Shown piece by piece: positions 42,701 through 57,700 of a stretch of DNA of 64,000 nucleotides. The position numbers were made by a program, and so were the translations under genes. Origin of the DNA: Strongylocentrotus droebachiensis (taxonomy: Eukaryota > Echinodermata > Echinoidea > Camarodonta > Strongylocentrotidae); the NCBI GenBank assembly GCA_035222895.1, contig JAVYIG010002115.1:124001-188000 (forward strand). The letters are read 5' to 3'. How positions within the stretch are numbered: position 1 is the first letter of the stretch; every line of letters starts with the position of its first letter. The notes under the pieces were generated by a model. That model was not told the origin of the DNA. It saw only the letters and a program-made list of their open reading frames with translations, and made no database searches.

Positions 42701-45700
42701 TTTATTTTAAATGTTCCTGTTGGCCAAATTGCCAGCCCGTTCACGTTCTTGGACAAGCCCGCACTTTTCTTGACTGATTGCAACAGCTCACCTTCTTCTT
42801 CAAGTGAGCATGACTTAAAGGCAGGATATTCTACCGACTCTGCTTCAGATTTACGTTTACTGCCATCTGCTGCTCACAATGTCCCGACGTCTCGATAGCT
42901 GTTCTGGGTTCTTCTAAATTATTTTCAAAATATCTGGTATCAGAATCTTTTGATTTATTTGTACCTGTAGTAATGAATACATCACATTGCACAAAGAAAC
43001 ATTTTAAATTGTTCAATAATTGTGTGTTACGTAATTTTTTTTTCTTTCCCATACAGGTATATATGTCTAGATATTTACTTTAGTAGACATTTTGTGCATG
43101 CCTTCCTATTGATACATTATGTGTGCACATTTAAATTTTGATATGTATTACTTCTTTGTTTGACCTGCCATTCTTTAGGGAGGTGGATAGGAGGGAATCC
43201 AAGATGGTGGAACCAGACTGGGGAGACTTGAAAGAGACACCTGGAATGAAAGCTAAGGTAAACACCTTCTTTAATATCCCTGTATGGTAAATAACCTACT
43301 TTAAACCACACCTGTACACCTTAAAGCCTGTCTGCACTAGTTTGGCCAGGAGGGATTAGACCTCCCTGCATGGTCATTGACAGGTGGTTATCTCATCAAA
43401 TAAGCTCTCAAATAATATAAGAAAAAGGGATCATGGGGGACCATTGGGTAGCGCTTAGGCATTGTTTGCTATATAGAGGGCGCAAGTAGCTACAAGTAGT
43501 GCAGTCCTGCTTTGATACTTGAGCCATGCTGCCAGAGTTACCCCCAAACTAAATTATTATTGGGGATTGAATGATGTAAGCTGTGTAATGTAGGAGGTTG
43601 ACTACAGAGCCTTTTTGAATGGAGCTGTACGTGTCATAGAACAACTTGATCCTAACTGTTTGTTTAGGTTTGTCAGCTAGAACTGTGAAAAAACACAAAG
43701 AGAACCAAATGAGGGACCCATTTTTCATTATCATTCATTTATGTAATTTTATTTCAATTTGAATTTCTTGTCTTCATCCTACAGGCTGTCCAGATTATCA
43801 TGCCCTTGAAGGATGTCAAGGTCAATGAGAAGGAAGGTCGCATGAAGCTCATGTGCGAGGCCAAGTTTGAGGGCAGCAAACCCAAGTGGTTCAAAGACGG
43901 CAAGGAGATCGCCCCAGGCAAGAAGTGCCGCATGAAGGCGGCCAAGGGGGAGATCGAGCTCACCGTCTTCGACATCGGACCAGGAGACAAGGGAGAGTAC
44001 AAGGTCAAGTTCGACGACGGGACCGAATCCAAATGCAAAGTGACGATCGATAGTAAGTATGAGTGCATTGCTCCGGGGGTTTGGCCATCCAAATTTCTCT
44101 CTACCGTCTATAAAGTTTCAATGGCTGGCTGGACCTTCATGCTCAGTACACTCACACTTTAAGTATACTTTCAAGTCAAATTGTGAATTTGGCTTTAATA
44201 CAACGCAGCTTCAGTGGGACATCATACCAGTTCCATGGTCACTACGAGGGATTTGAATTACAAAAAAAATTACTTCTTTCACACTTTACCTCAGTTTCCT
44301 AACTCTGATCAGACAAGAGTTTCACTTCATAAAATTCCAAAGAAAAAACAAGCAAATGTTCACTTGCGTGGGGAGAACTCCAAATTTGTCATGAGCTGCA
44401 ACTAAATATTAAATAAACTATTGATTCAATTTTCTTTAATTCTTTTATTGGGGTTTCGGGCATATGCTCAAAGCTTGAAAGGGCTTGAATTTATATTATA
44501 TCCCGGAGCACGCAGCAAAATACAATCTGAATTATATAAAAGCACATCTATTAATTCAAACTACATCATCAAGAAGAAAACTACAGCATTGGATTAGGGA
44601 TGGTCTGGTTCGGGACGTCCTGGAATGAATTTTTTCCTCTTGCCTTTCATTTACCGCCTTGCATACCTATGAGTTTGCAAGATGAGGAATGCAATATGCT
44701 CATTCAATATGGTACTATTGTTTTGATGTTGATTGTGATATATATTCATACATGTTGCCGATTCAACTGCATTTTTAATTGAAAGAACAATGTCGCAAGT
44801 AGACATTGATACATTATACATATTCATTCCTAAAGTTTGTTTAATTGAACATTTATTTATGTTGTACAGGCAAATAGGCAGCTTAAGTTCACAGTACATT
44901 CTAAACGATAGATTTGATTAAGATTAGTAGTTTGTCATTTATTTATTTATTTCTGATATTTAGACAGGGTGAATTATTATTATGGTGGTAATCTTGTCAT
45001 GCTTGTTATGAAGAGATAATTTCTTTTAATGCAAACTGATTTTTAACTGTTTTTATAACTTTTCCTATACTTTTGTAATAATATATTTTATTGATAACCT
45101 GTAAAGATAATTGATTCCCAATTTTATTAATTACTTCTAAAGATAATTGATTCCTTATTTTATCAATAACTTCTAAAGATAATCCATTCCATATTCTATC
45201 AATAACTTCTAAAGATAATTGTTTCCTTTAAAAGTTGAATAATATATTTTCAAATAATATATTTCTTTAATTGAATGATATATTTTTCTTCTAATTTTTT
45301 AACAGCTTCTCTTTTTTTCATATGTATGAATAATCACTTCTAAAGCTTAAAATTTCTAAAGCATATGTTCACTTTCTTTATGACATCATTAATATTCTTC
45401 ACCAATATCCATTCTTTGCTTAAGTAAAATAAAGTGTGCAAATGTAGAAGTAGTTTGATTAGATATATATATACAATATTAAGTAGTGCTAATTCAACGA
45501 TGCGTAGCCATTGAGATACAGGATTTTTTTTTAATCATTTAAAAACAACCATTGCTTAGTAGTTTTTTTTAAAGCTTATTTTGATACTTATAACCTATCA
45601 TTAGCATGCATGTTAAAATAAAATCAATTCTTTTAAATATCAAATATTATTCATATACATACCATTTTTTTTCATTTTTGTTTACCAATTATTTCACATT

Positions 45701-48700
45701 TTGAATTATTTTCTAGAATCAAAATTAATTTCATGCCAAACTGTATCATTCTTACTCACAGCATAGTACATTAGTACACATACATCAAAGTATGTATTCA
45801 AGTCATTACATCATGTAGATTCCATCAAATATTGTATAGTAGTCTACATGTAGTCTGTCATGTGTTATAGTATCATAAGCATGTCTGCAGACCTGTCACT
45901 CTATATCATTGTTTCATCTATTAACCAAACCAGTACATACTAATCTGATAATTCAAACACCGGTTAAGGCCTGGAGCAATTTAAAATGTTCATCAGGACA
46001 TTTTTACAAAGGGAACTCTGCATTTTGTTGGGACTTAATGTTGGAAAAGGAAATCAGTGATAACAGTTGGACTAGTGTCTGATTTAAATTTATCTTTGGT
46101 TGAAATGGTTTCTTTTGGAAAGTCTGATGCAGTCCAGACATTAAAAAAAAAATGTCCTTGTAATGTAATTATTCCAAAAAAAGACGATGCATTATTATTC
46201 AGATTCATAAAGGAGAAAATATTTTTTCTTTCTTTGTACTAAACACTTTCATTCCTGCATACAGTCTAAGCAATACATTCATGAATTTCGCTTTTGTATC
46301 AAGTCCACAAACAAGGAATTCAGGAAGCATAACCAATTGTTCTCTTTGAATGTGTGGAGAAGCTTTTTATACAAATGTTTATTCTAAATATTACCAATAT
46401 TATTTCAAATTTTCTCTTTAGGGGTTGGGGGAGGTTTTTTTTGTAACAACTACTCAATAACTTATCTTACTCTGCATTTGTTACAAAGATTATTAATGAG
46501 TATACAGGCATGAATAACAGTATCACATATCCTCTCTAGCACGACTGCATGTGAATCACATCATTATTTAACGATAATTCATAATTTCATATATCATTCT
46601 ACCTATTCAATTCATTCTATTAAGTTAGAGGGATACATCTGTTGTATGAGGGGCACCAGGCCTTACCATTTGTCCATAATAAATCAGGGACACAAAGTAT
46701 CACTCAGTACTTTCCGAGAACAAACAGAAAGCTAAGGAAATATTAGAGCTCTAAAATTAATTTTGAAAGTAATTTTACGTAATCCTCAACAGATATTTAA
46801 AAGGGGATATATCAAACCTACTACAAAGTGACAATGTTTTTGTTAAAGTCACTTTGTTTGATTCTATTTCATCTCTCAAAAACTTAGGTTGAAACATGTA
46901 AACTGTTTAAACCTTTCCCCCCCTACTGTGAATCTCCTAATATTTTCTGTTCAAAAGAATCTTTTAATATTGAATCTCACTATTTCAAAACTCTCACCTC
47001 CTTCAGTTAGGACTCAATTATTATTTGTTGATTCAAACATCCCCAAACCACTCGTTGAGATACAACTCAAAGTCTGTTTTAATTGGATCTGTTCTGCAAT
47101 TTGGTTATTGATTCTGTACAGTTCTGACTGTGTGCCAAATGGTGACACCTGTTGTACCCCTCTATATAACACGCCCCTCCCTCTGACTTAATACCCCTGA
47201 CTCACCCAGCCACAGTCCCCACCAAGTGGGACCCTGGCCTACCCCTACCCCCACACCCCTTTCCAGTCCTCATTTGTCTTTATTCCGCCTGAACCTATTC
47301 AGAGCATGTGTGTTTGGCACAGATGAGTGAGCCGGAGTACAGGAAACTACAGAAGCAAGGACTCATGCCGCAGGATGGTAGGCTACAAAACAATACACAT
47401 GAAACCATGATATGGGACTGAATGAATGCCACCGCCCGCCCTACAATCAGACAATGTACAGATATTGGAAGAAATTTGCACTTACGACTAGATGCCCCAT
47501 ATTTGCAATCACAAAATTGCAGATGCATTATCTGTTTAATAAATGAATAGTAGAAATTGAAATTCTTCAGACTTTTCTTTTTCATCTTTAAGGATGTAAA
47601 CACCCTGCCATCTTCATTTTATTATCCAATAGAGCATCATTCAGAGACATTTTAGATATTGACAAGTATACGTTCAGTCGTAAACGCCTTTTCTTCCAAA
47701 AGCTGTTCTGAGTCGGATCGTAAGGCCGGCAGTGGCTGAAAGGGTTGTGACACATGCTCTGTTTGTCCTACTTTAATATGGTAAATCAGAATTTTTTTCT
47801 TCAATTTCTTGTCTGGTTTGATCATGTTCAGATCATTCACAGTATTCAGTTTATCTTCTCAATGCAAGGTAAATGTTTAAATTCTGTATATAATTTTTTT
47901 TTTTTTTAAATTGCCATAGAAGTAATCAAACAGGGTATGTGTCATTAAGCCTTTCTATACTAAGAATTGACTTGGTTTAGGAGACACCAAGTTTAAACCT
48001 ATCTATTGCTGAACAAACTATCCAAAGTTTAACGATTTTGCACTGCTAGACAAAATCAATAAAGTCACATTTCAAATGAATTGGAAATCAATAAATTGGT
48101 TCCATTTGAAGAAAAAAAAATGTGAATTTCGTTCTTTAATTGCAGTTGTTTTACTCGTACAAAAATCAAAAATCCCTTGCAATTTATTTCATGAGGTGTG
48201 TTCAGCAGACAGAGGGTGAAAACGTGTAACTCTCCTGTCAGGCAATTCTCAGTCATTCAAATCTCCCACCAGTCAGTATGCTCCCCTTTTGCAATGCTAA
48301 ATGTATATATGTAATTGTCACCACTCCAACCTGAATGCACTGTGCATGGGTCATGCAAGAAGGTATTCCTGGTTATGCAATATGTTCCTGGAATGTACAT
48401 GTCCCCAATTCGATCTTAAAATGGTACATGTGTGTATGTCCCCAATTCCTTTTTCACATTTTATTCTACAAGAATTTTTTTTTTGCACAAAATATCTCCT
48501 TGGATACACCGTTACTTTACAGCACAACAAAAATCTGCAAGACAAGTACACCAAAGATTGAATAGAGGAAGAGGAATTTTGCAAGTTGCATTTACAAGTG
48601 AAATGAGATGCAAGAAGCACACTAGATATAGGTGCACTTGAACAGGTTCTGGGCGAAAGTTTGTTATGGACTTGATAGGAATATTAAGGATCAAGTTCTG

Positions 48701-51700
48701 TTTTGGCTAATGTCGATCAAAGGTGTGGTAATTCATATTTGGAAATGAGAGATTAATTTACGATGCTTCTTAGGGAGTCTTCTTCTCTCAGATATTTTCT
48801 AACAAAAATACTAAGAGGTTATTATGCTTTAAAAAAAGTAAGTCTCTTTTTTAATCCACATTGTTTGTCCATGGTTTTGTCAAAAGGGTCCAAGATATCC
48901 TATTAAATGTGAATTTAGATCGGGGTTAACCAAAGAAGTAGAAAAAAAACCCAGTCTAGTTGGTACACAAGTTCATGAACATTAGGTCTAATTAGCCATT
49001 CTGCATTTCCAAAATCAAGAAAAAGGTATGTTGGTATGAGGTTGAATTATATTGGTAAAAATGTGTAAAGAATTTACCAAGTTTAATTCTTTAAACCTGA
49101 TTGTAAAAATGGTGATATAGTTAAAGAGATTCTCTCTGGTATCCTGTTCATTTTTTTTCATGAAACTTAAAACTCAATTTAAAAAAAAAAAGGTACCGTA
49201 TATGGATAGAAAACAACAGGTTTATACTACCGTACATTGTATTAAAGAATATAAAATTGCTACCACAAGGGATAATGCATGGATGAAACTTTAACAAAGA
49301 ATATAATGAACACAGCATCGTGCAATGTCTTCACTTGCTTCCAAGTGCTAATTGCGAGGAAATGTAATATGTGCTTATGATATGATACACATATTTAGAT
49401 GCAACTAGATTATTGCTGCAGCAAACTGCTTTTACAAATGTGAGGTACTTACCAACAGGTATATGTATGTAATGAGCTTCTGCACTATGCTTTGCTTAAG
49501 ATACATATTTAGCATGCAAAAGCAATGACATTTTATGGCATCTCACAATGGAAATGATCACGTATGAGGTTATCATCGACAGGTAATGTGCATTCCTACA
49601 GTGAAATAATGTTTTTATGATAATACTTTCACATCTTCATTAGATGATTATTTAAAGAAATCATAATACTTGATGAAAACATAATTTAAAAAATGATTTT
49701 GGTCTTTTTTGGCACAATCCAAATAATCCTTATTTTAAATAAAGGTGACTTTAGCATTTTTGTAAGATCGTCTTAAATGCTTATATTTATATCTATAGAA
49801 GATGACTCTCACTGTTTAAATTATTGTTTTAAAATATTAGCTTGGATTTAGAAACTTTGAATAGTAAATTTGATTTTCAACTTGATAATTGTTTGATATA
49901 TAAGCTAGAAGGGAAAGAAAGATAGAAATAAAAAGTCAGCTCAAAAATTACTTTGAGGCCATTGAAACCTTAGGCCTCATCTGAGGTTTCTAAATCCAAT
50001 ATTGGTTCCCATTTCCACACGCACCACCATTATTCTTGTCCGCAGCTTCCAAGCCAAAGATTGACTTCATCACCTTGATCAAGACTGTTGAGGTGGACGA
50101 GGGCTCCGATGCCAAGTACACCGCCGAGCTCAGCGGTGACAAGTTTGAGATCACGTGGTTCAAGGACGGCAAGAAGATCACCGCCAAGGACATCCCCAAG
50201 TATGAGATCAAGAAGCTTGGCCGCAAGCACTCCCTCGTTGTCAAGAAGGTGACAGCAGAGGACCAGGGAGAGGTCGTTCTCAAGGTCGACAGGCAGGAGT
50301 GCTGCGCTGGCCTGCTAGTCAAGGGTGGGTATCCCTGAAAGTGTTCTGTTTTCATCGTATTTTTTTTATTTATTCGGTGTATAAAGAGTGACCAGCAGCT
50401 CAAGACGAGAGGGTCACTTTAATACATAGTAATAGCCAGTTATCATACATTATCCATTGTAAAATGATAAATGAGAGATAATACATTATAATGATAAATC
50501 GAAAGCTCTACACATTGCAGTCTGTTACTTCAAAGTTATTGATTCACTTATGATTTGAATTTGCAAGAGCATAACATACTGCGTAGTTTGACAAAAAATA
50601 GAACACAGGAAAGGGAAGAGATGGGATAGATGTGGATATGCAGATAGGCAGGAAGGGAAAGAGAGCGGTAAAGAAAAGGATGGTTGAATTGAGGGAGAAG
50701 AAAGGGAGAGAGGGAAAGAGGGAGATTTAAAGATGGTTGAAATGGTGAATGCAATATCAATAAGTAGAGAAGAGATCGTGTTTAAGAATTCTCTTTTCCA
50801 GGGTACCTTCTTTAAAAGTGCTTTATATTTGGTGACTGTGGATGAGGAGATCGATCCTTAATATCTAGGCCTATGCATCTTTTTGTTTGTTTTTCGACCT
50901 TGTATGACCCTTTATTAATTAATTATCACCACTTTTGATTGATGCGTACAAAATTATCAAAATGAAAATGTTTCTTTTTTTTCCAGCTAAGCCTAAGTTC
51001 ATTCAAGAGCTGAAGGATATCAGCATTGTTGAGAAGCGAACTGGAGTCCTGGAATGTGAGATCACTGACACAGAAGCTAAGGTATACTGAGAGGGCAAGC
51101 TAACCTTTGTAATAAGTTTATTTATAGGAAAGCAAAGAGAAAGACAGAGAGAGGGAGATAAACAGACTTGGAAAAGTTTGAAATGAATCAGACCATTTTT
51201 TTTTATTTACTGGGGTATTTATTTTTTTAAATATTTTTTTATTTATTTATTTATTTATTTTTTATTTTTTTTTGAGGGGGGGGGGGGGATTTTTATATAT
51301 TAAAGTTTTTAAAAATATCCATAGCTGCCAATCATTCCTATTCCTATTTTGAAGGAATAATATATAATATTCTTAGTCTTGTAAACTAATGTTGTGAGCC
51401 TGGAGTCCTCTCTTTTTCTGAAAAATTCTGTGGAAAAAGTATACAAAATAGACTACTTTTGCCTTGAGAGATACCTGATATTTGCTGTGAAAGGTCAACG
51501 GGTATGAAAAGTTTGTGCAGTGTGAAATTTTCTTCATCTCTCCTCATCGTTCATCATATTCTTGTTGACTAGGTGGAATGGACCAAGGATGGCAAGCCAT
51601 TCACCGGCAATGATGATGTCAGACTCGACGTGGAGATGGGCACGAGGAAACTCATCTTCGACAAGGCTGAAGCCGAAAATGCAGGCAAATACACATGCAA

Positions 51701-54700
51701 GTTTGGCAAGCTGGAATCTACAGGAAACGTTGCTGTCATCGGTGAGTAGACGAAATTCACATTAAATTATAATTTTATATTTTTTATAAAACATGAGCCT
51801 CCCCCTCAAAGGAATTATTATTTGTCAAAGTCATCTGTTAAATCTTTTCTTCTCTGCATTGTATTTTAAAAGGCTATTCTGCTATTCTATTTTGAATATT
51901 TGAAAACATGGGAGAAAGATGCAGAAGTTATATGCTTGAATTATGTAATTCATGTAAGTTATTGGGTCAGTATTTTCTCTAAAGGTTTCTGTTTGAATCA
52001 GATGTTAATAACGCTTTATACATATGTATTTGTACTGACATTATCAAATTATAATATCAATCATCCTTTTACAAATCCTTTCTGATGGATAGTAGCTTCA
52101 CAATGTGAAAACCTGCCTGGCGTGAATAGTATGAACCAACAGCATCTTTAATAAACATAATCTACCTTTAACCTTTGTCCTTTGACCCTTGACAGAGGCA
52201 CCCAGCATGTCTGCCAAGCTAGCACCTCAATCGGAGGTCTTTGCTGGTGAGGACTTTGAACTCGTCACCCAGGTCACTGCTCCTGAGGCAGAGGTCTTCT
52301 GGTTCAAGGACAACGCCCCTCTGGAAACCTCGGACAAGTTTGAGGTCATCTCTGACGGCAACACCAGGAAGCTCATCATCCACGATGTCCAGCCTGGGGA
52401 CAAAGGTCGCTATGCCTGCGCCATGGACGAGGCCAACGCCACCTATTCAACGCTCAAGATCCAAGGTAGGTGCACGGTTTCTGACTCTTTATTTCTTCTT
52501 CATAAAGCACGGAATGGGTCTGCAAAAAAAACACCATCTTCTAAATTTAACTGTATCTTGAAAATGATCAAACATGTACTGAAATTTATCCAGAAATGTT
52601 ATACCTGAGAAAGTAGACTATAATTTCCTGTTCAGTTTGTTTCGAGAAAATAAAGGAGTTTTTATCATGGTATATTCTTGAAAAATGATGCATGTTCAGT
52701 ACATGTTTTTAGTATATTATCAATTGTCAAATATTATTCAGTCTATAAATATTATATAACAGGTGAAAGTGAAATGCACGTAACCAGTAGGAATGGTCCA
52801 CATAACTATCTTGCATGAAGAATGAATTGTCCTAGATGCACAATCCAGGGGGGTGTTTCACAAAGATCCTTAGTTAAACTAAGCTCTAATTTGGACTTAA
52901 AATTATGGAGAGCCATATGTAGCAAAAAAAGTATTTTAGACTTTTGATAAATTCCACATCAAGAACATGAAATCTCCTTGATAATAGAAAATATGAATGA
53001 TTTGAATCAACATCTTATGCCTTTAAAAATAACTTTTACAAGATATTTTCATAGCTGCTAACGGCTTTCCATAATTGTTAAGTCCAACTTAGAGATAAAT
53101 TCAACTTAGGATCTTTGTGAAACACCCCCTGGAGTAACTTAAGCACCAAGGCCAGCATTGATTAAAGCAGACTACTTTAAAGCCAGATTTAAAACCAGAC
53201 TATAAAATTGGTTAAGTTTAATAGTCCACTAAATTATGAGGCACCTTGTGTTGACCTCTTTAACCAGTTAAAATTCAAGTTAAAATAGAATTCTGTGTCT
53301 GATTAATTGAAACAAACCTTGTATCATGAATTGATATCTCATTTGTATTTTAAGACTAGATTATTGGCTTTGGTAAGATTGCTTTTAGAAGTACAGTGAT
53401 GATTATACAGAATGGAGAGTTATATTTTGTTCATTAGTTGAACCATAAAAATGCAAAACATGCAGAAGAAAAATAGAATACATAAAACACACAAAAGTTA
53501 GATATTTGTTGCTCCATAAGTTAATGGAGTACGTCATAAACCAGTTTGGCTCAGTCCACTTTTTACAATGCTGGCCTAAATAATTGATTATGCACATTTT
53601 AAAAATAATTCCTGGTAGTCCCTTATTAGTGCCTTATGGCATGTAGATAGAAACCCTTTGTGATCCTTCAGAGGAAGAACAACCTTATTGAGTAGATGGC
53701 AGATGATCAGAATGTATGAATTCAGACACTACTTCTATCCTAAAATATTAACCCTTTCAAATTTAAAGGTTACCCCATTGAAGCTGATCATCTTGAGGGG
53801 ACCAATCACTTTAAAAATAAAAGAATGATTGAAATGAATCCCCTCCCCCCCCCCCCCCCCAAAAAAAAAAAAAAAAATGTCATCTGGCATACAATGGGTG
53901 ATTGGCTAATAAATTGGCTAAAAAGTATGAAGAAAATAAAGTTTAACATACAAGACCGGCACAAGGAACATATATTAGACTTAGGTAGTCGGCCGTCAAA
54001 ACGCTTGTACCATCATTTAGGAGATATTTTAATTTATAATTTTTCCTATAGAAGTTAAACTTGAAACTGATATTTTGAATGTGACTGGTCTCTTTAATGC
54101 ATGTTTTCCACTTCATTATATACTATCGGTTCTGAACATGGTTTATGAAACGTCCCTATGAACTTGATAAAAAATGCTGTGCTCTCATCTTTTCTAATTA
54201 ACATGCATATATCTCTTAATTACTCATATTTCAAACCAAAAAAAAAACCTCAGCTGCACCAGGTAAGTCTATGGTACTGTCTTATTCAACGAATACAATT
54301 TTTCGCTGTTTTTTTCAAAAATTTGTTTTGACATCTTTTCAGCGTTTCTGTTCACAGATTAACAAAATGTTGTCTTTATTCTCTAATATCTCTTTTGGTG
54401 CTGAGTGTAATATTTTTAAGAATCTGAAAGAGCTGTGTGATTGGATATTTGCTGAAACTTTACTTTTTATTTTAGAGAAAATTAAAGATTTGTTGTCATG
54501 TCCTAAATAAATGTACTAATTCTTTGAAGAAAAAAAGAAGTTATATTACATAAAACATAATAGGTACTTACCACTACCATATGATACTTGAGTAATTCTG
54601 GATATTAAAAAATATATATATATATTTAATTACAAAAAAAAAGATATACAAAAGTATCTGTTTCTCAAATTTTGATTTAGGAAGCATTACAAAGTTAAAA

Positions 54701-57700
54701 AAGTAAGCTCAATAAATCCATTGGAGAATAAAGAAGATGACAAGAAGTGAGATAAATTAAAAAATAGATGTTCATGTGAATTGTACATCTAATAGAATTG
54801 TTGCTTTAATTAATGGTGAGCTTAAGAAATTCCAAAAGTTAATTTTGATAGTAAACTTACATAAAGTTTCAGGTAATTTGTATGCTATCTAGAATGCAGA
54901 TAAGTGGTATAAGTCTTTTAACTGTTCGTTAAATAGTTAAGTAGTTGGGTGAGGGTCTATTTCTGATAAGCTATGCCCATTGCAAATGTGTGAGGCACAC
55001 ACGTTCAATGAGCTTCCCATGTTAAGCCTGTATTCTTTTCTTCTCTCTATTTCAATAATTAGATTGATTTTAACAAAATGAAAAAGTTTTAGTTAGAAGG
55101 CAATTATGATATTGTCATTTTTAATCACAAAAATATTTGCTTTCATTGACTTTAAAAAGAAAGGATATATTTTGCTTTCTAATCTCAGGAAAAGATCCCT
55201 TTAGAGAAACTTTTTAGGCATTTATTTTGGCCAATCACTGGATAAGAGTCTGATGCAAGTGTTCTCTATGAATGGTTTATGATTTACTTGGAGAGAAAAC
55301 AAATCTTAGCCGGTATATCAGAACTTCTTTATCCATTGAGAATATAGTTTTAAGAAGGGAGCTCATTTTGTTGTGCATTAAAGCTTGATGTGTTGGGCGA
55401 CAGAAAGTTTACATGACCCTACAGGTGTAGAAGAAGACCCAGGAAAAGTGTATACAAATCCAAGAATTACCAGTAAAAAAACGATGCTTTCAGTTTTTTG
55501 GAAGAAAGTGATTTTCAAGAGGAAAAAAAATATATAATTATTTTTAAATATATCTTTTTTTGACATCCATCTCAGAATATTCGCCATGTATGAATTTATT
55601 TTTGAAAACTAATGTAATTTATATTAAACCCCAATAAAACGTTACTTTATTGAATATATATAGACAAAAAGTTTATAGCATTTCTGAAATTGTGTAGCCT
55701 ATTGATACTGCTTTATTGGTTTATCATTGTTGGATTCCTCAATAATATGCTCACTTAAAGAACAATTTAAATTTCCCACACAGGAAAGAACCTCTAAATC
55801 TTTAAGCAAGGTATCGTTACATGTGCCAGGGTCTTGGTCTACATTCTCGTAGGGCTAGATTGTGAATTCCTTTTGGCTCGCAACATGCCAGGCAGAAAAA
55901 TGCACCAAAATCTGGGAGCATTTTCACCAGGTTTTAACACCATCTGTTTCAAGTTGTATTATACATGTTTTACAAATTGTTTCTCATCAGAATAGTATAA
56001 TGATGTTAAGTTTTTAAAGTATGTAATGTCTTTAAACTTGCTCTGTGTTGTTGACATTAAAATGATAATTTTGTAAACGCAGAAAGATCTCTAATTGAGG
56101 AAAGAAGTTACCTCAAATGCGCTCTCTGATTTGTGGAACTGATTGATCGTTGTAAGAGCACTGCAGTCCAAAGTCCTGAAAAATCTAGGGCTTTTGATTC
56201 ATGCTTTTACATGTATATATTTTCCACAATGAAATTAGAAGTAATGGTGTTGAGTCTACTAGGTGATTTGAGATGTAAATTATTTTAATTTTATGTTTAC
56301 AATTTAATAACATTATAATAGTAACAGATTAAACAGACTGACTCGTAACACTAAAGCTCTAACCTTTTCTGTCTTAATACACATTAAAAAAAGACATTCT
56401 TGGCATCATAAAGGCTGATTAATTATGGAAAACAGTAGTTCTTACTTGAAAGCTGAAAATCCTTCCAGCTTTTGGTGCATTGTTCTGCTCCTTATGGCAA
56501 GCTTCAATGAATGGGACTGAAGAAGGTGCTGTCGTGTTACTGCAAAAAAAGAAAAAAAGAAATGAAACAAGACAATAGATGCTGTTTAGGCTGTAATTGA
56601 CTGGCATTATTATGTTCTAATAAGTGCTTCATCTTTTGGCAGCTGTTGCTGATAATCTAATACTTGATGTAACAAATTAGTTTTGTGCTGTACCTATAAT
56701 GCTTTTTATGTTTCTTGAAAGTAAGGGGATTTTAAATGGTAGGCTTCGCTTTAATATCTGTTGGCAGTTCCTCATTTTGGGGTGTCATTTATGCTGTTTT
56801 TTTTGGTCTTGTTCCAAGTGACAGCTTTTGTTTGCTGCAAAGTTTAATCCGATACCATGAGCTGATTGTATAATGAGTAAATAAAAAAGACTTCAATAGT
56901 TGCAGAGGACAACACATAATACTGTTTATTCAATAACACTTAAACACTTAATTAACACCTCTGTTTATGTTTGATGAAAAAGTAACTCAATACTATAGAG
57001 ATCTAGGTACAATTCAATTTGATTCATATTCAATGTAAAACAACTATTGTCCAAGCAAATTATAATGATTACAGTTTAAAATAGAAGATAATTGAAGTCA
57101 TACTTTGACATTTTTTTTATAACAGATGATATGATTTGACTCATTCTGTGAAATGTGCAATTAAAGTCATTTTTCTAAAAAAAAAAAAAAATTGATTAAC
57201 ATTGTGTTTTTTAGCTCTTAAAACTTGCAAATGCATGTTATAACAGGTTGCCCTTTAATCAAGCAGTTAGCATCAAAGTATAGAATTAAAATAAGGGATT
57301 GCAGTTTTTTGTAGGCTGAATCTCAGACTTTGTTGCTCCTTTGTTTCATCCTTTATCAGGTTGGTTCTCCAGTTTTTTGTTTTGTTCTCTTATCCTCCAG
57401 CGAGGTTTTTATTTCCATAGTTTCAATACATATTTACATTATTTACTTATTATTCAGTTCTCCAGCATGCATTGGCCACTTTTGAGGAAGATTAAGTGGA
57501 ACCAACTCTATTCCCCGATTAATGAGAGTATTGGAAAAAACTTAAAACATTTGCAAATGACTGTGATGTTATTTTGAGAATTGATTCAAAGTTATATTGT
57601 GTTCTAATCTTGAGGAAATCTCGACCATGATATTCCAATCTTCCTCAGCTGCAAAACTGTGTTTTGGTTAAATGCAGTTTGGTTTGAGACTTACCGGTAT

